Notes under the pieces: model-generated
The model's input: the letters and a program-made list of their open reading frames with translations, nothing else
What the model was told of the DNA's origin: nothing
The model's database searches: none
Shown here: positions 55,765 through 64,000 of the stretch, one piece after another
How the letters are laid out: each line of letters opens with the position of its first letter
Numbering within the stretch: the stretch's first letter is position 1
Translations under genes and position numbers: made by a program
Assembly: GCA_018139225.1 (NCBI GenBank)
Contig: JAGSNX010000004.1
Span: 186,001-250,000, forward strand
DNA length: 64,000 nt
Direction of reading: 5' to 3'
DNA from: Microvirga sp. SRT01
GTDB taxonomy: Bacteria > Pseudomonadota > Alphaproteobacteria > Sphingomonadales > Sphingomonadaceae

Positions 55765-57051
55765 ATGGCGACCGTCGAGCGGCGCACGAACATCCGCATC
55801 CGGCTTGTGGCGATGCTGTTCGTCATCAGCGCCATCGCGTTCCTCGATCGCACCAACATCTCCGTCGCCGGCGTCCAGATGCGCCGGGAATACGGAATCG
55901 ACCAGATCCAGCTCGGCTGGGTCTTCAGCGCCTTCCTGATCGGCTATGCCGCTTTCCAGGTGCCGGCCGGTTGGCTGGCGGCGCGGATGGGTCCGCGCAA
56001 GCTGCTGACGATCGCGCTGATCTGGTGGGGCGTGTTCAGCGTTGCGACCGCACTGGTCCCGCCGCAGGGCGCCTACGCGATCCTGATGCTGGTCGTGGTC
56101 CGTTTCGCACTGGGGATCGGCGAGGCGGCGGTGTACCCGTCCGGCAACCAGTTCGTGTCGCGCTGGGTGCCCGCGCACGAACGCGGCAAGGCGAACGGCC
56201 TGATCTTCGCGGGCGTCGGCGCGGGCTCCGGGCTGACGCCTCCGCTGATCAGCGCGGTGATCGCATTCGGCGGCTGGCAGGCCTCGTTCTACGTCTGCGC
56301 CGCAATCGGTCTGGTCGCGGCGTTGGTCTGGTACACGATCGCGCGCGACCGGCCGCAGGATCATGCCAAGGTCAACGCGGCCGAACTCGCCTATATCGAA
56401 TCCGGCCTGCCACCGCGCGTGACGGAGGCGGACGGCCCGATTCCGTGGCGCGCGATCTTCGCCAGCCGCAACGTCTGGGGGCTGTTCCTCAGCTATTTCG
56501 CGTTCGGTTACGTCATCTGGATCTTCTTCAGCTGGTTCTTCATCTATCTCGCCGAGGCGCGGGGCCTGGACCTGAAATCGAGCGCGCTGTTCGGCATGGC
56601 GCCGTTCCTGGCGATGACGGTCGGGTGCCTCGCGGGCGGGTTCATCAACGATGCGGTGTCGCGGCGGCACGGTCTGTACTGGGGCCGGTCCGGTCTCGCG
56701 ATGGTGTCGTTCGTGCTGACGGCGCTGTTTCTGGTGCTGGGATCGCAGGTCGACAATGTCCCGCTCGCGGTGATGACGCTCGCGCTCGGCGGCGGCGCGA
56801 TCTATCTGTCGCAGAGTTCGTTCTGGTCGGTGACCGCCGACATCGCCGGCCGCCACACCGGCGTCGTATCGGGCCTGATGAACGTCGGTTGCCAGCTCGG
56901 CGGTGCGCTCACCTCGTCGCTGACGCCGTGGATCGCCGCGCGATACGGCTGGGCGGCGGCGTTCGGAACCGGGGCTGCGGTCGTCGTCGTCGGCACCCTC
57001 GCCTGGGCGATGGTCGATCCGCGTCGCCTGATCGGGGTGGAGGAGGCATGA
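55765..57051 (+). CDS. MFS transporter (anion:cation symporter type)
   Basis: A 428-residue 12-helix permease. RIRLVAMLFVISAIAFLDRTNIS at the N-terminus (split here as RIRLVAMLFV and FLDRTNIS), VPAGWLAARMGPRKLL in loop 2-3 and RFALGIGEAAVYPSGNQ are hallmarks of the D-galactonate/glucarate/hexuronate (ACS) family. The cargo is probably an acidic sugar such as glucuronate released by the CE15 and GH43 enzymes (inference). GGGGAGAG precedes the ATG. Its stop overlaps the GH3 start (ATGA at 57048). Confidence 0.9.
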   Translation: MATVERRTNIRIRLVAMLFVISAIAFLDRTNISVAGVQMRREYGIDQIQLGWVFSAFLIGYAAFQVPAGWLAARMGPRKLLTIALIWWGVFSVATALVPPQGAYAILMLVVVRFALGIGEAAVYPSGNQFVSRWVPAHERGKANGLIFAGVGAGSGLTPPLISAVIAFGGWQASFYVCAAIGLVAALVWYTIARDRPQDHAKVNAAELAYIESGLPPRVTEADGPIPWRAIFASRNVWGLFLSYFAFGYVIWIFFSWFFIYLAEARGLDLKSSALFGMAPFLAMTVGCLAGGFINDAVSRRHGLYWGRSGLAMVSFVLTALFLVLGSQVDNVPLAVMTLALGGGAIYLSQSSFWSVTADIAGRHTGVVSGLMNVGCQLGGALTSSLTPWIAARYGWAAAFGTGAAVVVVGTLAWAMVDPRRLIGVEEA

Positions 57052-59702
57052 TGCCCATGGATATGAAATCCGACGTGATCGAGCGCGCGTCGATAGTGGC
57101 GCTGGCATCCGCCCTTCTCGCCAGCACCGCCAGCGCGCAGGTCGCCGCCCCGATCCCCTTCCGCGACGCGTCGCTACCGGTGGAACGGCGGGTCGACGAC
57201 CTGATCGCCCGGCTGACGCCGGAGGAAAAGGCGTCGCAACTCGTCAATCAGGCGCGCGCGATCCCGCGCCTGAACATCCCCGAATATAATTGGTGGAGCG
57301 AGGCGCTGCACGGCGTCGCCAACAACGGCTACGCCACCGTCTTTCCCGAACCGATCGGCCTCGCCGCGACCTTCGACACGCCCGCGATGCTGGCGATGGG
57401 GGAAGCGATCGGGACCGAGGGCCGCATCCGCTGGAATCAGGTCGAACGGAGCGGCGCACCGCACCGGATCATGCAGGGGCTGACTTATTGGTCGCCGAAC
57501 ATCAACATCTTCCGCGATCCCCGCTGGGGCCGCGGTCAGGAGACGTACGGTGAAGATCCGTATCTGACTGGTGAACTGGGCGTGGCGTTCGTGCGCGGGA
57601 TGCAGGGCGACGACCCGCGCTATTACCGCGTCTCCGCCACCGCCAAGCATTATGCCGTGCACAGCGGGCCGGAGCCGACGCGGCACAGCGACAACATCAC
57701 CGTCAGCCTCCACGATCTGGAGGACACCTACCTTCCCGCCTTTCGCGCGCTCGTCGTCGACGGAAAGGTCGAATCGGTGATGTGCGCGTACAATTCGGTC
57801 AATGGCGACCCCGCCTGCGCCAGCGGCTTCCTGCTCAACGACCGGCTGCGGGGCGCCTGGGGGTTCAAGGGCCATGTCGTCTCCGACTGCGACTCGATCG
57901 CCGACATCCAGCGCGGCCACCACACCGTCGGCACGATGGCGGAGGCGGCAGCGCTGTCGATGAAGTTCGGCGTCGACAATGACTGCGCCGAATATGGCCG
58001 CGGCCCCGGCGCGACCTCCGATTACGACCGCTATCTCGACGCGATGAAGAGCGGCCTGTTGCCGCAGGCGGACGTCGACGCCTCGCTCCGCCGCCTGTTC
58101 ACCGCGCGCCTGAAGCTCGGCCTGTTCGATCCGCCGGCGCAGGTGCCGTATGCGCGCATCCCCGACACCGCCCTGAACTCGGACGCGCACCGTGCCCTTG
58201 CGCTGAAACTCGCCGACGAGTCGATGGTGCTGCTGAAAAACGACGGCGTCCTGCCGCTGTCGCCCGGCCGAATAAAGCGCATCGCCGTGGTCGGGCCGCT
58301 GGCGGATCAGGTCGACGTGTTGCTGGGCAATTATCACGGCCAGCCGCTGAAGCCGGTCACCGCGCTCGACGGATTGCGCGCCGAGTTTCCCGACGCGCAG
58401 ATCGTGTTCGAACCCGGCACCGATTTCCTGCGCCTCGCGGAACCGGTGCCGACTGCGGCACTGTCGACACCGGACGGCGCACGCGGCCTTCGCGGCCAGT
58501 ATTGGAACAACGGGGCGCTGACCGGCGCACCCGCTTTGACCCGCACCGATGCGCGCGTCAGCTTCGACCGCAACACGCCCGCGGCGCTGCCGGGGGCCGC
58601 CGCCACCTCGATCCGCTGGACCGGCTTCGTCGCCGCACCGGCCGACGGTACGTATCGCATCGGCATCGACGGTCGCAGCGCGCGGCTTTGGATCGACGAC
58701 CGGCTGGTTGCGGACAACACCGACCCACAACAGCGCGGCGCCAATCTGGTGACGATGACGCTGAAGCGCGGCGCGCGCCACGCCGTGCGGATCGAACAGA
58801 CCAACAGCCGCTTTCCGCCCCGCTTCGTCTGGAACGAGGTGCGCGCCGATGCGCTGGCCCGTGCGGTCGCCGCCGCCAAGGCTGCGGACGTGGTGATCGG
58901 CGTCGTCGGCATCACCTCCGCGCTGGAGGGGGAGGAGATGACCGTCAACCTGCCCGGGTTCATCGGCGGCGACCGGTCGAGCCTCGACCTGCCGCGCGAC
59001 GAGGAGGACCTGCTGAAGGCGGTCAAGGCGACCGGCACGCCGCTGGTGACGGTGTTGATGAACGGATCGGCGCTGTCGGTGAACTGGGCCGCCGCCAACG
59101 CGAACGCCATCGTCGAGGCGTGGTATCCCGGACAGGAGGGGGGCACCGCCCTCGCCCGCACGCTGTCGGGCGCGAACAATCCGTCCGGTCGCCTGCCCGT
59201 GACCTTCTACAAGAGCGCGGCACAACTGCCGCCGTTCCGCGAATACGGCATGCAGGGTCGCACCTATCGCTATTTCACGGGCACCCCGCTCTACCCGTTC
59301 GGCCACGGGCTCAGCTACACGCGCTTCGCCTATTCGCCGGTGTCGCTGTCGCGCAAGACGCTGAAGGCCGGCGAGACGCTGGAGGCGACGGTGACGGTCG
59401 CGAACGCCGGCACCGTCCCCGGCGACGAGGTCGTGCAGGCGTATCTCAGCTTCCCCGACGCCCCCGGCATGCCGGTCCGCGCCCTGCGCGGATTCCAGCG
59501 CGTGACGCTGACGCCCGGCGCACGCCGGCAGGTCCGCCTGTCCTTCGACGCCCGCGCCCTGTCCAGCGTGTCGCAGGCGGGGGAGCGGGCGGTCGTGCCG
59601 GGCCGCTACCGCCTGACGGTCGGCGGCGGTCAGCCGGGGACCGGGGCACCAACCACGGCCGTCGACTTCACCGTGCGCGGGCGACAGCTCCTCCCGAAAT
59701 AG
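57048..59702 (+). CDS. GH3 beta-xylosidase/beta-glucosidase with PA14 insert
   Basis: An 884-residue enzyme with a signal peptide (about 12-30). The barrel carries KHYAVHSGPE and the nucleophile Asp280 in HVVSDCDSIADI; the SDCDSI pattern is common in beta-xylosidases. The second domain is interrupted by a PA14 module (about 490-600, YWNNGALTGAP...), which often shapes the substrate pocket. A fibronectin-III-like domain closes the protein. It would finish degradation of xylo-oligosaccharides. The start at 57048 overlaps the MFS stop; tandem ATGs follow. Confidence 0.92.
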   Translation: MMPMDMKSDVIERASIVALASALLASTASAQVAAPIPFRDASLPVERRVDDLIARLTPEEKASQLVNQARAIPRLNIPEYNWWSEALHGVANNGYATVFPEPIGLAATFDTPAMLAMGEAIGTEGRIRWNQVERSGAPHRIMQGLTYWSPNINIFRDPRWGRGQETYGEDPYLTGELGVAFVRGMQGDDPRYYRVSATAKHYAVHSGPEPTRHSDNITVSLHDLEDTYLPAFRALVVDGKVESVMCAYNSVNGDPACASGFLLNDRLRGAWGFKGHVVSDCDSIADIQRGHHTVGTMAEAAALSMKFGVDNDCAEYGRGPGATSDYDRYLDAMKSGLLPQADVDASLRRLFTARLKLGLFDPPAQVPYARIPDTALNSDAHRALALKLADESMVLLKNDGVLPLSPGRIKRIAVVGPLADQVDVLLGNYHGQPLKPVTALDGLRAEFPDAQIVFEPGTDFLRLAEPVPTAALSTPDGARGLRGQYWNNGALTGAPALTRTDARVSFDRNTPAALPGAAATSIRWTGFVAAPADGTYRIGIDGRSARLWIDDRLVADNTDPQQRGANLVTMTLKRGARHAVRIEQTNSRFPPRFVWNEVRADALARAVAAAKAADVVIGVVGITSALEGEEMTVNLPGFIGGDRSSLDLPRDEEDLLKAVKATGTPLVTVLMNGSALSVNWAAANANAIVEAWYPGQEGGTALARTLSGANNPSGRLPVTFYKSAAQLPPFREYGMQGRTYRYFTGTPLYPFGHGLSYTRFAYSPVSLSRKTLKAGETLEATVTVANAGTVPGDEVVQAYLSFPDAPGMPVRALRGFQRVTLTPGARRQVRLSFDARALSSVSQAGERAVVPGRYRLTVGGGQPGTGAPTTAVDFTVRGRQLLPK

Positions 59703-59705
59703 CCC

Positions 59706-60950
59706 TTACCCGTACGCGTCGGCGGTGAGCTGCCCCGTCGCGCGCAGCAACGCGGCCTGCGCGATCAACACGTCGCCGCGACTGCGCGCCACCGCCAGCT
59801 GCGCCGCGCGGAAACTCTGGTCGGCGACGAGGATGTCGATCGTCGAGCGCAGGCCGAAGCCATATTCCGCCCTGACGCCGCGCAGCGCCAGATCGGCGGC
59901 GCGCAGCCCCTCGACATTGGCGGCCAGCCGCCCCTGCGCCGCCGTCAGCAAGGCCCAGCCCGCGTCCGCCCCGCGCTCGACCTCGCGCGCGGCGGCATCG
60001 ACCCCGAACCGGTCGGCGCGGTTGTTCGCCTCCGCCTGCCGCACCCGCGCCGCGACGAGACCACCGGTCAGCAGCGGCACGCGCAGCGCGACGCCCCCGA
60101 CCGCCCCCGCATCATAACCGCGCAGGTCGCCGCTCCCAAACCGTCCGCCATAACCGTAGCTGCCGACCAGCCCCAGCGACGGTGCACGCTCCGCCCGCTC
60201 CTGCGCGATCCGCGCGGCGGAGGCTTCGGCGGCACGGCGCTGTTGGAGCAGCAGCGGGTTGTCCGTCGCCGCTCGCTCGCGCGCCTGATCGCGCGTCGTC
60301 GGCAGACGCACCGGCGGCGGCACCTCCGCCGTCAGCACACCCGCCGACTGCCCGACGATCGCACGGTACGCCGCCTCGACCGTCGCCAGCGTTCCCTCCG
60401 CATCCGCCAGATTGGCGACGACGCTGGCGCGCTGCGCCTCCAGCTGCGCGACGTCGGTCTGCGTCGCCTGCCCCAATCCGAAGCGCGAGCGCGCCTCCGC
60501 GACCTGCGCATCGAGCCGCTCGATGCCGACCCGCGCCACCTCCACCGCCTGCTGGTTGTAGAGCAGGTCCGCATAGGCGGCGACGACGCTTTCCAGGATC
60601 GCCGCCTCGGTATCGCGCAGCCCCTCCGCCCCCGCTGCGACGTCGCGGCCGGCGGCGTGGACCGCGGCCGGCACCCGTCCGCCGGTCCAGATCGGCAGCG
60701 CCGCCGACACGCTGGCGATCCCGCCCTTCCCGTAGCCGAACCGGTCGTAGCCGGCGGTCCCGTCCCCCGCCGCCGTCAACCGGCCGAGCGCGCGCGCCTG
60801 TTCCGGCGTCTCCGCCAGCGCCTCCTGCCGCGCCCGCGCCGCCGCCAGTTGCGGGTTCCCGGCATAGGCGGCGACGACCGCCTCGCGCAGCGTCTCCGCC
60901 GACACAGGGCTGGCGATCAGCAACGCCGCGATGCAGACCCACCTAGTCAT
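59706..60950 (-). CDS. TolC-family outer-membrane protein
   Basis: A 414-residue protein with a signal peptide (1-18) and two OEP repeats of long helices (AVVAAYAGNPQLAAARARQEA at the start, split as AVVAAYAGNP and QLAAARARQ; FGLGQATQTDVAQLEAQR and FGLRSTIDILVADQ later). It lacks a lipobox Cys. It starts 8 nt inside the end of the upstream permease gene, so it should serve that ABC-type export system as the outer-membrane channel. Confidence 0.88.
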   Translation of the reverse strand: MTRWVCIAALLIASPVSAETLREAVVAAYAGNPQLAAARARQEALAETPEQARALGRLTAAGDGTAGYDRFGYGKGGIASVSAALPIWTGGRVPAAVHAAGRDVAAGAEGLRDTEAAILESVVAAYADLLYNQQAVEVARVGIERLDAQVAEARSRFGLGQATQTDVAQLEAQRASVVANLADAEGTLATVEAAYRAIVGQSAGVLTAEVPPPVRLPTTRDQARERAATDNPLLLQQRRAAEASAARIAQERAERAPSLGLVGSYGYGGRFGSGDLRGYDAGAVGGVALRVPLLTGGLVAARVRQAEANNRADRFGVDAAAREVERGADAGWALLTAAQGRLAANVEGLRAADLALRGVRAEYGFGLRSTIDILVADQSFRAAQLAVARSRGDVLIAQAALLRATGQLTADAYG

Positions 60951-63366
60951 GACGCAACGCCCAGGCCGGTGCGGCGCGGCTCGCCCGCAGGGACTGGCCG
61001 ATCACGGTCAGCACCGCGATCAACGTCGCCGCCACGCTCGCGCCGACGAAGAACAGCGGCGACAATGCGATGCGGTCGTCGAACCCCGCCAACCACGTCC
61101 GCATCGCCACGAACGCGAGCGGCCACGCGACCACGTTCGCGATCAGCACCGGGCGCAGGAACTGCCCGACCAGCAGCTTGACGATGTCGGTGGACGACGC
61201 CCCCAGCGTCTTGCGGATGCCCACCTCCTTCACCCGCCGCGCGGTATTGAACGACGCCAGCCCCCACAGCCCGACGCAGCCGATCAACACCGCCAGCCCC
61301 GCCCCGATCGCGAACAGCCGCGTCGCACGCTCGTCCGCTTCGTAGAATTGCGCCAGTCGCTGGTCCGCCGTACCCCCGACGAACGGCACCTGCGGCACCA
61401 TCCGCTGCCACACGCCGCGCACAGACGCGACCATTGCCCGGGGATCGCCCGTAAAGCGCAACGTCGCGACGCTGGAGCCCAGTTCCTCGGGCTTGCGCGT
61501 ATACACGTAATAGGTCGCCGTATTGGCCTGGCGCGGCGAATCGAACCGCATGTCGTCGACCACGCCGATGATCGTACGCGGCCGGTCGACGCCAACGGTT
61601 TTGCCGATCGCCTCCTCCGGCGACCTGAAGCCCAGCGCCGGCACGGCCCGTCGATTGATGACGATCGCCCGCGGCTGATCCTTGGCGACGCCGTCGCTGT
61701 CGTCGGCCCGGTGCACGTCGTCGAACACGCGCCCGGCGATCAGCCGGCTGCCGTAAACCGAAAAGAAGCGGGGGCCGACGACGATCCAGCGTAGCGACGG
61801 ACCGTTACCGGCGACGCCGGGCAGCTTGACGTTGTCGCTGCTGTCGTTGCCGCTCCCCCCGACCGCACTGTCGGCAACGGAGACGGTCTGGACTCCGGGC
61901 AGGGCGGACAGGGCCTGCACCATCGCCCGCTTCTGCGGAGCGGAAACCAGACTCTCGGCCAGCGAGCGCACGACGAGCAATCCGTCCCGCTTGAACCCCA
62001 GATCGGACTGCCGGACGTGCCGGGTCTGCGCGAACAGGACGATGGTGCCGACGATGAAGGCGATGGCGAGCCCGAACTGGAACACGACCAGCGCCTCGCG
62101 CGTGCGCGTTCCCGCACGACCGCCGCCCGGCGACCGCGCCGACGCCAGCACCGCCGCTGCCGGATAGCGCGACAGCAACAGCGCCGGGTAGAACCCCGCC
62201 GCAACGCCGACCACCAGCACCAGCAACATCAAAAGCGGCACGACCACCAGATACGGGATCGTCAGCGACAGACCGCCCGCGGCATTCACCAGCGGCAGGC
62301 TCAGTTCCGCCAGCATCAGCCCGATCAGCGCGGCGAGCGCGACCGTCAGCACCGCCTCGCCCAAAAACTGGCGGACCAGCGCGCCGCGATCCGCACCCAG
62401 CACCTTGCGCATCGCGACCTCGCGCGCCCGCAATCCTGCCCGCGCCGTCGCGAGGTTCACGTAATTGACGATCGCGATCAGCAGCGTCAGCAGCCCGACG
62501 ATCCCCAGCGTGACGACGGTCAGCTTCTGCCCGGCGCTCTGCGTGCCGGTCGGCTCCAGATGCCAGCGTTCGATCGGCAACAGGCCGAGACTCAGCGTCT
62601 TGGACGCGTCCTTGCCCATGTCCTGGGTTGCGCGGCGATCGACGAACGTGCCGGTCTTGCGCTCGAACGCCCGCGCCGCCTCGGGCGTTTCGAAGCGCAG
62701 GAATGTCTGCAACTGGCTGCTGCCCCAATGGTACCAATTGTCGGTCGGCGGCGTCTTCGCCAGCGGGATCAGGATCGACAGCTTGAACTCGCTGTTCTTC
62801 GGCAGGTCGCGGAACACGCCTGCCACGCGGTAGCTGTTGGCGCTGTCCATCGCGACCGTCATCGTCTGACCGATCGGATCGCTCGACCCGAAATACTTCT
62901 TCGCCGCGCTCTCGCTGATGATCGCGTTGGCCGGCGACGTCAGCGCGGCGCGGCCGTCACCCTGCGCCATCGGCAGGTCGAACAGGTCGAAGAAGGTCGG
63001 ATCGACCTGCGCGACGTCTTCGCTGACGGCGGCACCGCTGCGCACGACGCTGCCGGCATCCTCGCCGCCGCGCACCCGCGTGCCGACCGTGCCGGGGAAA
63101 TCCTCCCGCATCTGGTCCAGCAGTCCGCCCATCGTCCACGGAATCGCGCCATTGAACGCGCTACCGGGCATGTTCCAGACCGATTGCACGAGGTAGATGC
63201 GGTCATACCGCGGCAGCCATTTCTCGTAGCTCGTCTCGAACCGCGCATAGAGCGACAGGACGAGGAACACCGCGATCCCCACCGCCAGCCCGCCGATGTT
63301 CAGCGCGGCGTAAAGTTTGTGGCGGGTGAGCGAACGATACAGGGTCAACAAGGCAAAGCGGTTCAT
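60943..63366 (-). CDS. FtsX/MacB-type ABC permease, first paralogue
   Basis: An 807-residue membrane protein with two MacB_PCD (periplasmic core) plus FtsX modules: helix 1 at about 20-40, three helices near 280-400, one near 425-445, and three at the C-terminus. MacB-like permeases work with a separate ATPase and extrude or mobilise substrates across the periplasm by mechanotransmission. No ATPase is in view. It ends RASRAAPAWALRHD, nearly the same as its upstream paralogue. Short 36-nt gap to that paralogue. Confidence 0.9.
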   Translation of the reverse strand: MNRFALLTLYRSLTRHKLYAALNIGGLAVGIAVFLVLSLYARFETSYEKWLPRYDRIYLVQSVWNMPGSAFNGAIPWTMGGLLDQMREDFPGTVGTRVRGGEDAGSVVRSGAAVSEDVAQVDPTFFDLFDLPMAQGDGRAALTSPANAIISESAAKKYFGSSDPIGQTMTVAMDSANSYRVAGVFRDLPKNSEFKLSILIPLAKTPPTDNWYHWGSSQLQTFLRFETPEAARAFERKTGTFVDRRATQDMGKDASKTLSLGLLPIERWHLEPTGTQSAGQKLTVVTLGIVGLLTLLIAIVNYVNLATARAGLRAREVAMRKVLGADRGALVRQFLGEAVLTVALAALIGLMLAELSLPLVNAAGGLSLTIPYLVVVPLLMLLVLVVGVAAGFYPALLLSRYPAAAVLASARSPGGGRAGTRTREALVVFQFGLAIAFIVGTIVLFAQTRHVRQSDLGFKRDGLLVVRSLAESLVSAPQKRAMVQALSALPGVQTVSVADSAVGGSGNDSSDNVKLPGVAGNGPSLRWIVVGPRFFSVYGSRLIAGRVFDDVHRADDSDGVAKDQPRAIVINRRAVPALGFRSPEEAIGKTVGVDRPRTIIGVVDDMRFDSPRQANTATYYVYTRKPEELGSSVATLRFTGDPRAMVASVRGVWQRMVPQVPFVGGTADQRLAQFYEADERATRLFAIGAGLAVLIGCVGLWGLASFNTARRVKEVGIRKTLGASSTDIVKLLVGQFLRPVLIANVVAWPLAFVAMRTWLAGFDDRIALSPLFFVGASVAATLIAVLTVIGQSLRASRAAPAWALRHD

Positions 63367-63402
63367 CGCGAACGCTCCAGACCAGAGGAAAGGGTGAAGA
63401 CA

Positions 63403-64000
63403 TCAGTCATGGCGCAGCGCCCGGGCGGGTGCGGCGCGGCTCGCCCGCAGCGACTGGCCGATGACGGTCAGCGTCGCGATGACGAGGGCGAGCAGGCTCG
63501 CCGCCACGAAATACAGGGGTGACAGCGCGATCGGGTCGGCGAACCCAGCCAGCCACAGGCGCATCGCCGCATAGGCGATCGGCCAGGCGAGCAGATTGGC
63601 GATCAACACCGGCCGCAGGAACTGGCCGACCAGCAGCCGGACGATGTCCGCCGCCGACGCGCCCAGCGTCTTGCGGATGCCGATCTCGTGCATCCGCCGC
63701 GCGGCGTTGAACGAGGCGAGGCCGCACAATCCGATACAGCCGATGAAGACCGCCAGCCCCGATCCGATCGCGAACAGTCGCGCCGCCCGCTCGTCCGCCT
63801 CGTGCAACGGAGCAAGGCGTCGATCGGCGCTCTCGACGATCAGCGGCACGTCGGGCGCGATCCGCCGCCACGCGCGGCCGATCGCATCGGTCATCGTGCG
63901 TCGGTCGCCCGTGAAGCGGATCGCCGCCACCGGCGTCGGCACGAACTCGCGGTAGTAGACATAATAGGTCGCCTCGTCGGGCGTGCGCGGCGAGAAGAAG
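63403..64000 (-). CDS. FtsX/MacB-type ABC permease, second paralogue (partial)
   Basis: The last ~198 residues of a permease that continues past the window edge; the frame stays open to 64000. It contains the second FtsX domain with ARRMHEIGIRKTLGASAADIVRLLVGQFL (split as HEIGIRKTLGASAAD and LLVGQFL) and ends RASRAAPARALRHD. It is strongly similar to the paralogue at 60943-63366, so the pair arose by tandem duplication. The gene start, and likely an ATPase and adaptor, lie beyond the window. Confidence 0.9.
   Translation of the reverse strand, partial: FFSPRTPDEATYYVYYREFVPTPVAAIRFTGDRRTMTDAIGRAWRRIAPDVPLIVESADRRLAPLHEADERAARLFAIGSGLAVFIGCIGLCGLASFNAARRMHEIGIRKTLGASAADIVRLLVGQFLRPVLIANLLAWPIAYAAMRLWLAGFADPIALSPLYFVAASLLALVIATLTVIGQSLRASRAAPARALRHD

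Noticed and set aside
55656..57047. Extension of the GH3 frame upstream to 55656
   Set aside because: It reads the MFS transporter gene out of frame. The real GH3 signal peptide begins near 57048.

Overview
The window reads as chromosomal DNA of a GC-rich alphaproteobacterium of the Sphingomonas type. The grounds are TonB-dependent receptors of the Xanthomonas/Caulobacter-Sphingomonas kind, a UPF0262 protein beside dnaB, secreted glycosidases with Sec or Tat-like signals, a GTTC-N7-GTTC LexA box, and intergenic inverted repeats of types I associate with sphingomonad genomes. I see no insertion sequence, phage, CRISPR array, tRNA or rRNA.

Layout. 1-6.2 kb is housekeeping: a small outer-membrane barrel divergent from a LuxR-type regulator, a small unknown protein, dnaB with a 14-bp minisatellite behind it, then UPF0262, a GH25-like protein and cytidine deaminase overlapping end to end. 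6.2-24.9 kb is a large polysaccharide utilisation locus: a GH5-like clan-A enzyme, five-domain-family arabinan/arabinogalactan enzymes (four GH43, one GH51), an (alpha/alpha)6 MGH1-like enzyme, a GH2 beta-galactosidase, a GH30 resembling endo-beta-1,6-galactanases, one TonB-dependent receptor and a GntR/FadR-type regulator. The mix of arabinofuranosidases, endo-arabinanase, beta-galactosidase and galactanase points to arabinan plus arabinogalactan side chains as substrate (inference).

24.9-34.3 kb holds a SleB-like cell-wall hydrolase, a PHB-depolymerase-family esterase and a sugar ABC importer. The importer's ATPase lies on + and its two permeases and binding protein on -, with the two 3' ends overlapping; a second TonB-dependent receptor diverges from the binding protein. 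34.3-41.4 kb is a mixed set: glycosyltransferase, hemerythrin, glutathione transferase, DUF1294, MFS transporter, a secreted unknown, YciE/DUF892, patatin and DNA polymerase IV with its own LexA box. 41.4-45.7 kb has an MscS-type channel and a TPP-dependent oxidase-like enzyme.

45.7-52.1 kb is a complete MexEF-OprN-like RND efflux operon, preceded by a strong sigma70-like promoter flanked and overlapped by two TetR-type dyads and by a possible 17-codon leader peptide. 52.2-59.7 kb is a second carbohydrate locus: an alpha/beta hydrolase and a CE15 glucuronoyl esterase (translationally coupled), a GH43, an MFS transporter and a GH3 beta-xylosidase-like enzyme with a PA14 insert, suggesting glucurono(arabino)xylan side chains. 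59.7-64.0 kb is a TolC-like protein and two tandem paralogous FtsX/MacB-type permeases, the last cut by the window edge; their ATPase is not in view.

Recurrent traits are TTG starts (at least five good cases), ATGA-type coupling, and GGGAGAG-type ribosome-binding sites ahead of most carbohydrate genes. All functions are inferred from sequence features read by eye; no database search was run.
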